Below are positions 42,001 to 54,130 of a stretch of DNA of 64,000 nucleotides, piece after piece. The notes under the pieces were generated by a model, which worked only from the letters and a program-made list of their open reading frames with translations, was not told the DNA's origin and did not search any database. The DNA is taken from contig OY720097.1 of the NCBI GenBank assembly GCA_963082875.1, positions 12,346,501 through 12,410,500 of the forward strand, read 5' to 3'. This stretch comes from Corella eumyota (Eukaryota; Chordata; Ascidiacea; Phlebobranchia; Corellidae). The translations under genes and the position numbers were made by a program. Position 1 is the stretch's first letter, and the number at the start of each line of letters is the position of its first letter.

Positions 42001-45000
42001 TTACAAGGCACTTAAACTTTTTCTTCGAAATTTTCTTTTTTTGAAATAATCTGAAAGTCTTTTCTTATCCTTAGACTTTTCTTCTTTTTTATCCAAATCG
42101 ACATGAAAAACCACTTCACCTTCTGGAAAACTATTCTTTTTTATAATTTCGTTGTGAGTCTGATTCGAAAACTTAGGTTTTGATTTTTGTTTTGAATCAA
42201 TTTCTGTTAAGTTAGTTTTGGTTTGGGTTCGAATTGATGGAGTGAATTTTAACTTTGTAGGTTTTTGGTTATTTTCTTCAGTATTTTTATCTTGAACAAT
42301 TTCAGTTTTTAAATTACTAATTGCTTCCGAATCTGGAGATTTTGTTTTAGTTCTCTTTTTTGGAATACTTCTCTCTGTATTTTGTAAATTGATGTTTTCT
42401 TGATACTTTTTGGTATCTTCTTGTGGAGTGCTGTTAGATTTAAATATTTTGGTTTTCCTTTTCTTTTTAGAAGACACCGTTTGGGTTGATTTGGGCCTGC
42501 AATATAATATCAAAATTTTTTTAATATTTTCTTGACGTTATTCTTTGAATTCTATGGGTGCTTATGTTTTTAAGTAAGTTATGCCTGTTTTTTATTGCTT
42601 AAATTAGTTTTAATTTAAAATTTGCCTGATAACATTAAATCACAAATAAAATCTAACTAGCTATGTTAATTTTAAACTAAGTGTAGTATTTTCTTTTTAA
42701 AAAAAATGGTTAAAAAATTGTTAATTTACCTTGTGGGTAAGATTTTTTCCTTTTCATTATTCTTTTCAGACAAAGTCATCAATTTTAACGACATAATACT
42801 TGAACTTGGTGAAATATTATTTAGTTTATTATCATGTTGGACTCTTGATATAGCAGAAGCCACTCGCTTACAATTTTCTTCCGTTTTTGGGGCAACTGTT
42901 TTATTTTCGGTAGTTTTTGAATTTGTTTTTGGTGTTACCCATAGTTTTTTACTTGCATATGTTGGTGGTTCGACATATACTGGAATGGATTCACTTTTTT
43001 CGATTGCCATTCTAAAACTTTCTTGTCTTTTTTTTGGTTTGTTGTTTTTCATTGAGTAGGGTTCGGATTTATGGTTTTGTACTTCTTTTCTGCTGGAATT
43101 TTTGGTTTCAAGGTTTCTGTTTTTTTTCTGTGTTGTGCTACCTTGCTGGTGTCTTAATTTTGTTTTTATATGGTGGTTTTCTGGATAGTAATTTCTATTT
43201 GGTTCTGAATTGTAATTCCTATGGTTTTGTAAATTATCTTTCATTTCAGTTGTAACTGATTGCTTATCTTTTTTTCTATGTCTGTTTTTATTTATTTCCT
43301 CCTTTATTGCAGTTTTGGTATTCACATATTCTCTTTCCTTTACTTTCCTCCCATTTACTTGATTCGAATTATTTGAATCTCTCATTACTGTAAAGTAAAT
43401 TCCGTTTGAACGATTCACCACAACTGATTTGACTGATTTGTTGTCGGATTTATCATGTACTTTAGGTTGTGATCTTATTTCTTTCTTATCATAATAGTCA
43501 GTTGATGATTTCTAAATGCAAAATATGATTTAGAAGGAATTTTAATTATCTCTATACTTTTATAACTGTGAGTTTTTTTTAAATGACATGGATTTTACTT
43601 GAATTTTTTTTACACATTTACCACACCATACTAAATTACACCTTTCATAGTCATTTAATTTTCTAATTAATGTTCATTTGAAGTGGTGTGTAGCCCTTGA
43701 GCTACAATTATACCTTAATTTGCAAAGTGTTTATTTAATTTTAAATTTAAAATGATGTAATTAATATTTGGTTTATCTAAAGGGTTTTCTTTACTAATAT
43801 GTGGTTAATTTAATTGGTTATACCAACTTACGTCTGATATTTTTTCTCTATGTGTAGCTTTTTTGTTTTTTCTTTCAAGTGATTTTTCCCTCTTGTTTTG
43901 TTCTTGCCTGATCTTTTGAGCTTTATAAAGTTGTTGAACTTTTGGGTTTCTTTCGTCAGAATAATCTCTTTTAGTCTAAAAAATGTGAGTGGTTATTTTA
44001 TTCATTGTTACAAACATTTTTTAAACATTTTTTGGGATTTATTTATTTACTTCTTTGCTCCGGTGATTACTATTTTCAACTTTTCTTTCTTTTTTGGTTG
44101 TTTTCGTACCATCTCTTGGTTTAGGTGTTCTTGATCTTTTTTTATCAGTACCATTAACTTGTGTTTCCTTTGGCATTTCTGTTGGGTTAGAATTCTGTTT
44201 CTTTATTTCAGTTCTATGTGATTCAGTGCCAAAAACTTCTAGTTCTATTCTTCGTTTTTGTTCAGCAAGCATGCAGTAAATTTGATGGTTGTGGCAATGT
44301 GCCATTGTGTAATGTAATTCTCGTAATTCCTCCATCGTCATTATGTGGTAGGTTTTTTAGTTGGTTTTTACAAAATAAATCCCAAATTTTAAGTTTTTAC
44401 CCTTAAGTCATCAATTCGTTTTTTAACTTTTTTCTAAAATAATATTTCTCTGTTTAAGATGCTTTTCTATATTCTAAAAATAAAATATATTTGTATTACA
44501 ATTAACAATTTTTATTTTAAATTTTACATTTTTTTAACTTACTTTACTACTTTCTATCAGGTAAATTGTAAGCCTACAAACACTTTGCCAAATTGATTTT
44601 TCCCATTTTGATTAATTTTACTGTCACAGCAGCAATAGTTGTATATTTGTCATCAATTCTTTATAATAATCAATAAATCTTTCAACAGTTTAATTACTTA
44701 TCTTAAGTGTTAAGTTGCTGCCAATATTTGACTTTAAAATGTTTGTATTTTTGATAATTTGTATTTAAAAGGTGTATGAATTATTTGTAAAATTGTTTAA
44801 CTTTATTTCATTTATACTTTTTATGTATTTATTTACTTTAAAATTATTAACAAAGTTTAACCATCAATTTCCTTACTATATTTTTAATATTAATGTTTTA
44901 AAAAACTTGAGACACTTTCTGTTCTACGCTCTATTTTCGATTTAAAGTTCCAATATTTAAAGCCTGTTGATATATTTCTATATTACTATCCTTAAACAAT

Positions 45001-48000
45001 AATATAAACCCTCATTTTCTACTCTTGGTTTTATGCTTGAATGATAAGACACTCCTTGAAAATAGAACAACTAAATTTTATTTTTCTTATTCCAAGCTTT
45101 TAAATATTATGATCGGGTTTGGATTTGTAAAATACAGACAATTTTTATTGGATCAGTATTTTTTGGTCTTTTTGGTGATTTGAACTTTTTTGGGCAATTT
45201 CTGTCTTTTTTTGAGTTTTAACCACAGTTCTTTTTAAAATAAGTGATCCATGTTAATTTATCAGGATCTTACACAATGGTGCTGTAGTTTAAACTGTTAT
45301 TATCTGGTAAATTAATGACAACCTAACCTAGGGTCTCTAACCTCTAATTTATTTCAATTTTTTTCCTGAAAACGTTGTAACGTGGCTTTGATAAGCTTGA
45401 GTGACAATTCATTGTCAATCAAAAACCTTAAAAATAAACTAGTTTTAGTTTTTTGAATATAAGATATCAACAACATTAGAAAGATTTATATTTTATATTA
45501 AAAAAAATGTTTGTAGTAATTAAAATGGCTTTAAATTATTTATATTTAAGTGAGATTTGTTATTTAATTGAAACAATTAAATAAATCAATTTTTTTTCTT
45601 TATTAATTGTATTTTCTTTGCAACTTTAAGGTTCTACAATTTTATAACAAAAGATCATTCATAGTAAAATTTCATTTTTTAATTGTTATAAAAAAGTGTT
45701 CTAATTAATAAAAAAAACAATAAAATGTTCTATATTATTTTAAGTGATACCCTAAGTCAAGTTGTACAAAATTGCTGTAAATTTTAATAAATATAAATAT
45801 TTTTCTAATTTTTTTGATTATTTTTAGATTTAGATAGCATGATCAGTCAAGCTCTTTTGGTGGGTGAATACGAGGCAGCAGTTGATCTTTGTTTCCATGG
45901 CAACAGAGTAGCTGATGCAATTGTCATTGCCATGGCAGGAGATGCAGCTTTGTTGGAGAAAACGCAAAAAAGATATTTTGCTTCTTCGGATTCAAAAATA
46001 ACTCGAGTAGGAAAATGTTACATTTTAAATTAAATTGATTGCTAATTTTTTAATGGTGAACAATTTAACTGATGTAATGGTCATTAAGGTGGTTTAAACA
46101 AAAGTACCATTAAACTGGTTGCATTTTATTTCATGTTACCATTTGTTTTTTGAATTATATTTTTTTTTGTTTTAGCTTTTTAAAAGGTTAATTAAACATA
46201 CTATATATATATTTATATTTAAAGGGAAAAACATTTTTATTTTTTGAATATTTTTAGCTTCTATCAGCAGTTGTGACAAAGGATTGGAAGGATGTTGTAA
46301 AATCTTGTGAATTAGAGAACTGGAAAGAAGCGTTGGCTTCTCTACTTACTTATGCTTCAACTGCTGACCTTGTTACATTATGTGGTAAGTTCAATTTTGC
46401 TTAATGTAAAACTAAAATATTAATATAATAAAGTTTAAATACCTTTTTCGAAAATGACAAAATTTAATTTTCAAAGGAACAAAACCTAATATTTTGTATT
46501 CTTATCTTAATTTACTTTTAACCAGGCTAAAATTTATAATTTTTCTTTTTTAGATGAGTTGGGTGAGAGATTGGAAGAAAGTGAAGAGTATAAATGTCAT
46601 GCTTGTTTGTGTTATGTGTGCTCAGGCAACATTGAAAAACTTGTTGAAGCTTGGGGGAAGGTTAATGAAGGAACCCGGAAGCTTGGGGAAGGGGTAATGA
46701 ACACAATACAGGTTTGATATATTTATTTATAAACAATTTAAAAAAAATGATTTATTGTACTGTAAAGATCTTAAACACAGATTTAATATTGTCGATAAAC
46801 CAAATTAATTCAATTTTTTTTAGGCTAAGTTACATTTTACCAAAAGGCTAAAAATTTTTTGTTATTTATTTTTAAAAAACATATAATCTATAAGTTAAAG
46901 TAGTATATGAACAATGTCATTTTCACTATTTAGTTTTTATATATTTTTCAAATTTTAAATGTTTGTTTAAATTTTATTCTTCAAATTTACTCCTTTTTAT
47001 CTAGGATTTGATTGAGAAAATGATGGTGCTGCTTCGTGTGGTAAAGTCACAAAAGAAAGGTGGAGTAGCCTACATTGGAGAAATTGCTTCTGACAAACTA
47101 GCTGAGTATGCTTCCATGTTAGCTGCACAAGGACAGCTTAGCTTAGCCATGGAAATTCTACCCAATTCTTCTAATAAGGTATAAGTGTGATTATACCACA
47201 TTGTTGTTGGTCAACTGTTCCTATTAAAAGAGTAAGGCACTATAAATTGTATAAACTTCTGCTGAGCCAACAATTAGTAGCTTATAAATAGCGGGCAATA
47301 ATAAAAATTAATATCTCAATCTGACAACGTCAACTCTGGGTTGGGGTTGCTAATGTTACTCTATGTTTAGGTTGTGAAGACGACCTTCCTACATCAACGA
47401 TAAATAAGAGAAAAAAATAAAATAAAGCTCTCAAATTCTTCTTGTTAAGAAAAAATTGGCTTTACATTATCTTTAATTAAAACTTAAATTTTTTTATTCT
47501 AGCTTGTTGTTCAAATTCTGCGTGACCGATTATTTCACTCACAAGGTGACAGTGTTGCAGGTTTGCAAGCTCCAGTATTTCCATTCAATAGAGATGGAAT
47601 AAGAAGCTCACAGCGTCCTGCAGCCCAGGTTCAACCTCAACGACAAGCCATGAATGGAAAAGGTTTCATAACATTCGACAAAAATTATTAAAAGCGAACA
47701 GTTTTAATTGCGTATTTTATTTTTGAAAACTAGGTCTGTTATAGCTTAACAATTTTACAAATGCATAATTTCCTAATTTGTTCTAATCAAAGTACCAAAT
47801 CTATTTTTTTAGATGCATATAGGCAACAAAACAATCGTTTTGTGCCTCAACAGCAACAACAACAACAAACATTTCAACCCACCAGTGTTGATCAACAATC
47901 ATATCAACAACAATCTAACTATGGGGTAAGAATTAAAATTGGTAACAAATGTTTAATTACAAGTTTTAACAAAGTTTTTGCGATAGATGTCTAAGGTAAT

Positions 48001-51000
48001 TATTGCTCTTGGCTCAACATTGGCAGCACATTTAACTAAAATATATAAAAAGGCATATTTAACTAATTTGTCTATTTTTGAGTTGTTGTGAATAACTTTA
48101 AATAAAAAGCAATTAAAATGGTACGAACTTCTGCTATATTAAAAAGAATAATCAACTTACAATTCTACAACAATGTAATAGATACAAAAAGAGTAAGTAA
48201 AATTTTATAAACAAATTTGATTTATTTAGAGACAACAACAGCCACTAACTTCAAGATTCCAACCTTCTAATAACCCATATGCTACATCTAGACCATTTGG
48301 TAGACAGGCCCCTTCTGCAGGTATACTTAATTAGTTTTTTGTTTACAAATTTGTTTTAATTGAGATTAAAATAAATTTTGAAAACTTTTTTCTTTTTGTT
48401 TATTAGGTTTTTTTAAATTTTTTGACAGTATTTTTAAATTTTTTTAAGCACAATTTAACTGTCAAATTTTTATTAGCGTTAAATTCAAGACATTTATTTT
48501 CCAGCACCACAACAGCAAGTTCCTGCAAATATTTTCACACCACAATCTGTTCCACAATCTGCACCGCAGGTTTTTAAAAACATAAATATTTTGTTGATTT
48601 GTATTTTTTTTTATTTTTGGTTGTTTACTAGATATGTAACTTAAGTAAAATAGGTGCCAAAAAAAAAATTTTTAAACAAGCACATATTAATTGCAAATTG
48701 TAATAAAAAACAATTAAAATGCAGCTTTAAGGACAGGTAGTCAACTAAAATTGTCTAATATTTATCTTGAAATTCATAAATTTAGTCTTATTATAATATA
48801 TTTTATAAATTAGATTTTTTAATTGGTTTACAATATTTTTTTACACTAGTTTCAACCTCAACCTTCACCCACTTACAACCAGCAGCCCCAATTCCAACCT
48901 AACAGATCAACTCCATCCAGTTACCCTGAGCCCCCAAGCCCAAGTTCAACTTATGCTGGTGCAGGAGAGGGGCAAGGTAAATCAAATGTTGGAGGCTGGA
49001 ATGACCCGCCTATGGTTGACCCCAACAGAATCCCCAAGAAAAAAAAGGTGATTTCACTTTTAAAGGCTTTTTATCTAAAATCTTTGTGTCGTATTTTATA
49101 AAATGGAGGATTTTAAATTTTAATTTAATATGGGATTAGGCTTGGTGTTAGGTAAAAGGTGGTGCATTCATATAGCCTGTAATATTAGATGGTTTGGTGT
49201 TTAAATGTTGCCAAAACTAAGGTTAAAATCTGTTATTTTTATTGGTTTCCAATTTTATTCTTTTTGCCCATTTTTATTTTTACTTCATGTCTCAGACCAC
49301 TACCTATCAACCAGTACAATCCAATAACTTTATGGTTCCTGGGGTTGCCCCTGTTCAAGCTCCCCCTACGATGATGTCATCACATATGACATCATCACCA
49401 GCTCATCAGGTGTTATGATTAGCATAATTTGCATGACAATAATTATGGCCCATATATACTTTGTATGAGATAGACCAGAGTTTTGATAATTAAAGAATCT
49501 GGAATTTAAGCAAAAAAAACGTAGAAAAAGTAGAAATAAAATACCATCATTAAGCTTAATTGTTTTATTTTATTACCATTATTATTAGCATTATTCTGGC
49601 TGTAACCAAACATTTTTTAATAACTTTGTTAGTAAAATCAACCCTGTAGGGCTACACCAGTAAAATGATTCGAAGTAGTTTTGCTTGCTTTTAGAGAAAT
49701 GCATTTTATAAATAATAATTACTGACAATCTTGTTTTGCTAAATCGTTATATATCTCCAGTTAAAATTGTGGTCATAATTTAAAGTATTTTTTATTAGTT
49801 GTTGTTAGATATACACAAGTTCTACAACATTACTTTTTTTCTAATCTATTTAGCATAAAGCAAAATCTATGGCTGGCTCTGGTTTGAGTAAAATTGACAA
49901 TGTTGGTTTATTTATGCCTGAAGAAAACAAAAATAAGGTTCAGTTGTGATTTTGCTGTGGTTTTTGTTATTTTAATAATACGATTTTTGAAACCTACAGT
50001 GATTAACTAAAAAATTCTTAAAAAACATGATTTTTAGTCTTTGAGACTTTAAAGTTTTTTTATTTGAAATTGTTAGATTCTAGACCATTTTAAGACTTAC
50101 TTACTTGTAGATTTTGTTTGTAAGTTTTGAATTTTTAATAAAAAAATCTATAATTAGGAAAATGAAGGATTTATGTCTCGTATGATAGGGTATATCAAAC
50201 CATCCCAACAAAACAATAAAAATACCAATAAACCATTAAATGGTTCCGAAATTACTCCACAAACCAATTTTGTTCAACCACTTCTAAATTCCAAGGTTTT
50301 TTTTACAATGCAAAAATGGTTGAATAAGTTAATTTAATATGATTGTTTGAAGTGTTGTGAAAATAAAATCTTCATAATAATTTGGGGTTTAGTTTTAACA
50401 AAAATAATGATGTTGTTTTAGGGTATTAAATCTACTGTAGCTTCTTTGTTTTACCAATTTTAAGTAGTAATCTGGTTTAATCCTTTTTGATATTGCATTT
50501 GTGACGTTATGGTTTTACTACACATGCAAATTGTTTAAGATTTTTTGTATTAAAAAGAAAAAAACACACTCAATGTTGTAGTTAAAAAGCACATTCAATT
50601 TAAAAAACATTAAATAATTTAATCTTAATTTTAATTCGAACAAAAAATACATACGAAAAATCTTTATATTTCCAAAAAATTTTAAACATTTTTATTTTTT
50701 AGGCTGCTCCACAAGTATTTCAACCAGATTCTTTGAACCTGATGACTCCCGCTGCTCCTCAACCTGTCCAAGCTCCTCCCGGCAGCATGCAACATCCAGG
50801 GATGATGCAACAACCTGGGGGATACCAACAACAACAATTCGTTCCGCAGTCAAGAGCTCAAGGGATGCCAGCTCAAAACATTCAAGTAATTTTTTTTAAT
50901 TTTAAACTAATTAAATCACAAAATTTTAAAATGGAGTGTGTTGACTTTTATCCAATAATTCTTTAATTTCTTGTCATGAATTCTATAAGTTTCAAAAAAA

Positions 51001-53145
51001 AAGTAATTTAAGGTTGTTACTTAATATTTTGAACTGAATAAACAGTTATTTTATATGACAAGTTATTAATCAAATTTATTTTTTAAATCTAACATACACC
51101 ATTTATTGAAATTAAATCACTATTACCACCACAATGCACCAGTAATTTAAAATAAAATAAATAATATAGACCCCAGCAAATGAGTATATGGAAGAAAGTG
51201 ATGACTTGGATTTCGAGGTTTTTTCCTTAATTTAGTGTAAATTTAAAATAGGAAAATAAGATTTCTATAATTTTATTCATTGTCTTAAGATACAGTAGTC
51301 CTCACTTTAAATATAGTACTTTTCTTTTTAGTATGTTTTACCAAATTTGCAAAGCTCTAGTATATAGCATCTTGCATAGATTTGAAAACTTAATATAAAA
51401 TAACACATTTAGGTTTATAAAAATATTTTAAGCTTAATTTAAACCTTTGCATGGTAATTTTTTACTATTTCATAAATATATTAAAAAATCCTCATTAAGG
51501 TTAATGTAGTTTCTAACAAAATACAAGTTATCAATTATTTCACTTTCTAATAGAAAAAAAATATATAATCATGAACATGTATCATTAATATGTAGCTCAA
51601 CCATCTAATACTGAAACTTTAAATCCTTAGAAATTTAATTTAAACAATGAATACAAAAGTTTTTTTTTCTTTTATCCTTACAAAATTTTTACCCAATTTT
51701 TATAACCCACAAACTAGTTTTTAGCAAATCACCTTTTTTCATTTAACTGTGTTAGTTAAGCAGTTAGTTTAAGTTTTGCTCATATTTTTAAACCAATTTT
51801 TTATACTAAATTTTTTTTTTAATTTTGCTTAATTTCATGTTATTATTTGTTTCAACTTTAGCAACAACAACAACAGGCAGCTCCACCTGCACCAGCGGTA
51901 CCGACCGGTGCTTTAAAAGATGTACCAAAGGCTCCCATTCCAACTGAGTACCAGATTCTTCAAACTCAATTCGACGACTTAATCAACAAGTGCAGTCAGC
52001 AGGCTACGACTGCGGTAAGACTTTATGAAAATTATATTTGATTTTTAGCCTGTGAAGTTGATAAAAATATTAAGTTAATTAAATAAAATATTAACTTGAT
52101 GTTTAAGTAAAACGATTTTTGAAATACCCCACAGCAAAAAAAGCTTAGTTTTTTTTTAATAGCAACTGTAGTTAGAGCACATTATTTTACTTTCACTATC
52201 AATAATATAACGTAATATAGAATTTTGAGGACTTTAATAAACTGTATGCTTTATATCAGTGCATATTTATTTGCCCATTGAATGTTTAAGCAATACAAGG
52301 CCTGGCAAATGCTTTTTCTTAATAGTGGTTTATCTAACAATACCATTTAACATAAAATATTGTCTTTGTTTAGCAAATGAAAAGAAAATTAGATGACTGT
52401 TCTAGGAGGCTTGAATTCTTGTACGACAAATTAAGGGCAAACTCGGTAAATATGCATTATTTGTTTTTCGCGCTTATACTAAACATTCATTCGTACAGTT
52501 TCAGAACTTTCCGTTTTAAATCAAAACTCATCGCTATGTTGTGAAATAATGACGCTGCAATTAATTGTTGTGATTAAATGTTGTTTGTTAGCGAGTCACT
52601 ACGAACGTAATTAAACTTTGTACTAAATAACAACATTACCGAGCTTGGTGGGCGAGTCCAAATGTTGTTGTTTTCTGATTACGACGTCAATGATTTAAAT
52701 AATAGCTCAAGTCATAAAAAGCAATTGCAACCTTGAAGTGAAAACAGCTTCTTTCTGTTAGTAGTTGTGACTCTTGTTGATTTTGTGACAAAATTTTATT
52801 TTTAACACTAATCAAGTGGCTTTTGCTGCAATAAAGTTTATATTTGCTTTATTCATTATTTGATTAGTTTGATGTACAGTTCTTTATGTTAATTCATTTT
52901 CTAATTTAGCAAGTATTCAAAACTTACAGCATTTACTTACCTTATTTTTTAATTTTATTTTTTAGCTATCGCCGAATGTCATTGGCGGTTTACGTCAGGT
53001 TGCACAAGCAATTTTGTCACGTGACTACGCTCTGGGGATACGTCATCACACAAGCATCGTGTCGCATTCCAACTTTTCCGAGATATCAGCTTTTATGCCC
53101 GGAATTAAAAGCATGTTGCAAATCGCAAACCAAATGCGAATATAA
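33097..53145 (+). CDS. SEC31A: SEC31, outer COPII coat subunit
   Basis: Forms the outer cage of COPII vesicles with SEC13 at ER exit sites. I read 30 coding exons: 33097-33302, 33441-33630, 33872-34006, 34255-34365, 34692-34814, 35040-35165, 35354-35527, 35660-35800, 35937-36023, 38105-38248, 38392-38466, 38989-39063, 39562-39709, 45828-46006, 46258-46384, 46554-46711, 47005-47178, 47503-47662, 47813-47925, 48230-48320, 48505-48569, 48850-49047, 49296-49409, 49854-49937, 50158-50295, 50703-50885, 51170-51217, 51862-52014, 52374-52445, 52966-53145; 1,323 residues in frame. The N-terminal WD40 propeller (1-430) starts [15 protein letters not shown] and has WDLR/WDLK repeats. The helical ACE1 domain follows ([40 protein letters not shown]). 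A Pro/Gln-rich linker (845-1189) is the SEC23-binding part. The C-terminal helical domain ends [10 protein letters not shown]. Introns 9 and 13 carry a probable transposon and a nested gene. Confidence 0.96.
34638..34704 (+). repeat. Duplicated 3' splice site at SEC31 exon 5
   Basis: The 23 bases at 34682-34704 (branch of T/A tract, TTTTAG and the first 13 bases of exon 5) occur identically at 34638-34660. Only the second acceptor keeps the frame; use of the first adds 44 bases and shifts it. Confidence 0.8.
36315..37929. mobile_element. Probable non-autonomous DNA transposon in SEC31 intron 9
   Basis: The segment starts GGGCAATTCT (36315-36324) and ends with its exact inverse AGAATTGCCC (37920-37929). 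Outside both ends is TTAT (36311-36314 and 37930-37933), which would be a 4-bp target duplication. Inside are seven copies of a 14-mer GTAATTCCGTTACC or its complement (see the repeat entry). No ORF of size is present. Ten-base inverted ends plus subterminal repeated sites are typical of a non-autonomous, MITE-like DNA transposon. I cannot assign a superfamily. Confidence 0.62.
36680..37917. repeat. Seven copies of a 14-bp motif in SEC31 intron 9
   Basis: GTAATTCCGTTACC occurs at 36680-36693, 37376-37389, 37537-37550 and 37737-37750, with one mismatch at 37904-37917. The complement occurs twice in tandem at 36833-36846 and 36848-36861. The motif is itself part palindrome (GTAA...TTAC). I did not find it elsewhere in the window. 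Spacings of the last four copies are 161, 200 and 167 bases. Confidence 0.9.
39710..40508. other. SEC31 intron 13, left part
   Basis: About 800 AT-rich bases between SEC31 exon 13 and the 3' end of the nested antisense gene. The plus-strand open frame at 40097-40414 has no start context or family and is not supported. Confidence 0.45.
40509..44341 (-). CDS. Lysine-rich protein with likely CS/p23-like domain, nested in SEC31
   Basis: A complete eight-exon gene inside SEC31 intron 13, opposite strand: 44051-44341, 43832-43975, 42730-43511, 42005-42496, 41689-41860, 41237-41399, 40928-41077 and 40509-40789, in frame, 824 residues. The start is [20 protein letters not shown]. Residues 60-570 are low complexity, rich in Lys, Asn, Ser, Glu and Thr, and probably disordered. 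The last 150 residues look folded: [16 protein letters not shown], later [20 protein letters not shown] and EWPQL. This is the order of a CS (CHORD/SGT1, p23-like) domain: a W-x-Q-T start, seven beta strands, and a closing K-x-x-W-x-x-L. Such domains serve as HSP90 co-chaperone or dynein/cilia assembly modules. An Asn-rich insert breaks the domain. Orthologue unknown; the domain call is from pattern only. Confidence 0.72.
44342..45827. other. SEC31 intron 13, right part; upstream region of the nested gene
   Basis: About 1.5 kb, very AT-rich, no exon seen. It must contain the promoter of the nested antisense gene unless that gene has distant 5' exons. Confidence 0.45.
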
Positions 53146-54130
53146 GGTGTCTATGTGAGATATCAAAGCAATATTAAATGACCCTTTTTTCTGCTTAGTT
53201 TAAATCACCATTTGAAGCCAGTTTAATGTACAGAGTTTAGTTTAAATTATGCACTGCGTTTGGTATAATACTTGTTGCTAAGTTTTTGCATGGATATGTT
53301 GTTGGTGCGGTGTCATATTTATTTTCATATGGTCATGTTTAAAATTAAAAAAAAAAAGATTTCCATTGGCCAATTACCAATCCTCTATTTCGACAGCAAG
53401 CATGTTTGCCTATTGTGTAATAAAACATGCACCTGCTATATTGAAAGCCCTTCAAAGTGGTTTAAAAGTTCAACCTATTTACCCTGAAAGTAAAAGTGCC
53501 TATCTGAACGCGTGCTTTTGCCCATCTTTGAGCGTACCATTTATTTTGCAAGCCAATTTGGTTTGCAGAAAATAGATCAGATTGCGGGTTCGTATTTCTA
53601 CTTTAAACCTTTAAAGATATTTCTGGAAAAACATGTTTGTCTATTGGCACCTTTTTTATGTTATATGACAGGCAGGCAAATAATTTTTGCTGTGTGTGTT
53701 TTGTTGAACGAGTGATCATTTTACAGATTATTAGAAGTAATAAAAGATGCCGCCTGTCTTTTTAATGATTTCCTGTACATAATAGCCAAAAAATATGTAG
53801 TTTACTTTTTTGCAAATGCTGTATGTGTTTTTGCTTTAGATAGGTAATTTCTACCGGTGTGTAGTTTTTTTCGTATCTAAAGTTTTTTAAATGTAATAGC
53901 TATTTATTTCCAGTTTTTTTTCACCAACTTTTGCTTATGCTGTTAAATTGCAATTTGTAACAAAACTGACCTTTAAACTTAATTAAAAACCTAATAAATA
54001 AGATAGTTTCTGTATATTATTAAAACAAAAGTATTAAACGTTGATTAATTCTTGATTCAAATTAAAGTTTTGTGCAATTTTGTAGAAATGAAGTTAGCTG
54101 AAATAAAATCATTCTACCTAAATACAGCTG
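53146..54130 (+). other. SEC31 3' UTR
   Basis: Sequence after the SEC31 stop with candidate poly(A) signals AATAAA at 53993-53998 and 54102-54107. The small open frames here (for example near 53366-53715) overlap one another in different frames and look non-coding. Confidence 0.5.

Noticed and set aside
42706-43255. Long plus-strand open frames opposite the nested gene
   Set aside because: They are antisense readings of the Lys/Asn-rich exons, whose codons avoid stops on the other strand.
47839-47920. CAG/CAA repeat in SEC31 as an unstable microsatellite
   Set aside because: Gln-rich linkers are normal for SEC31 and the tract is short and mixed.
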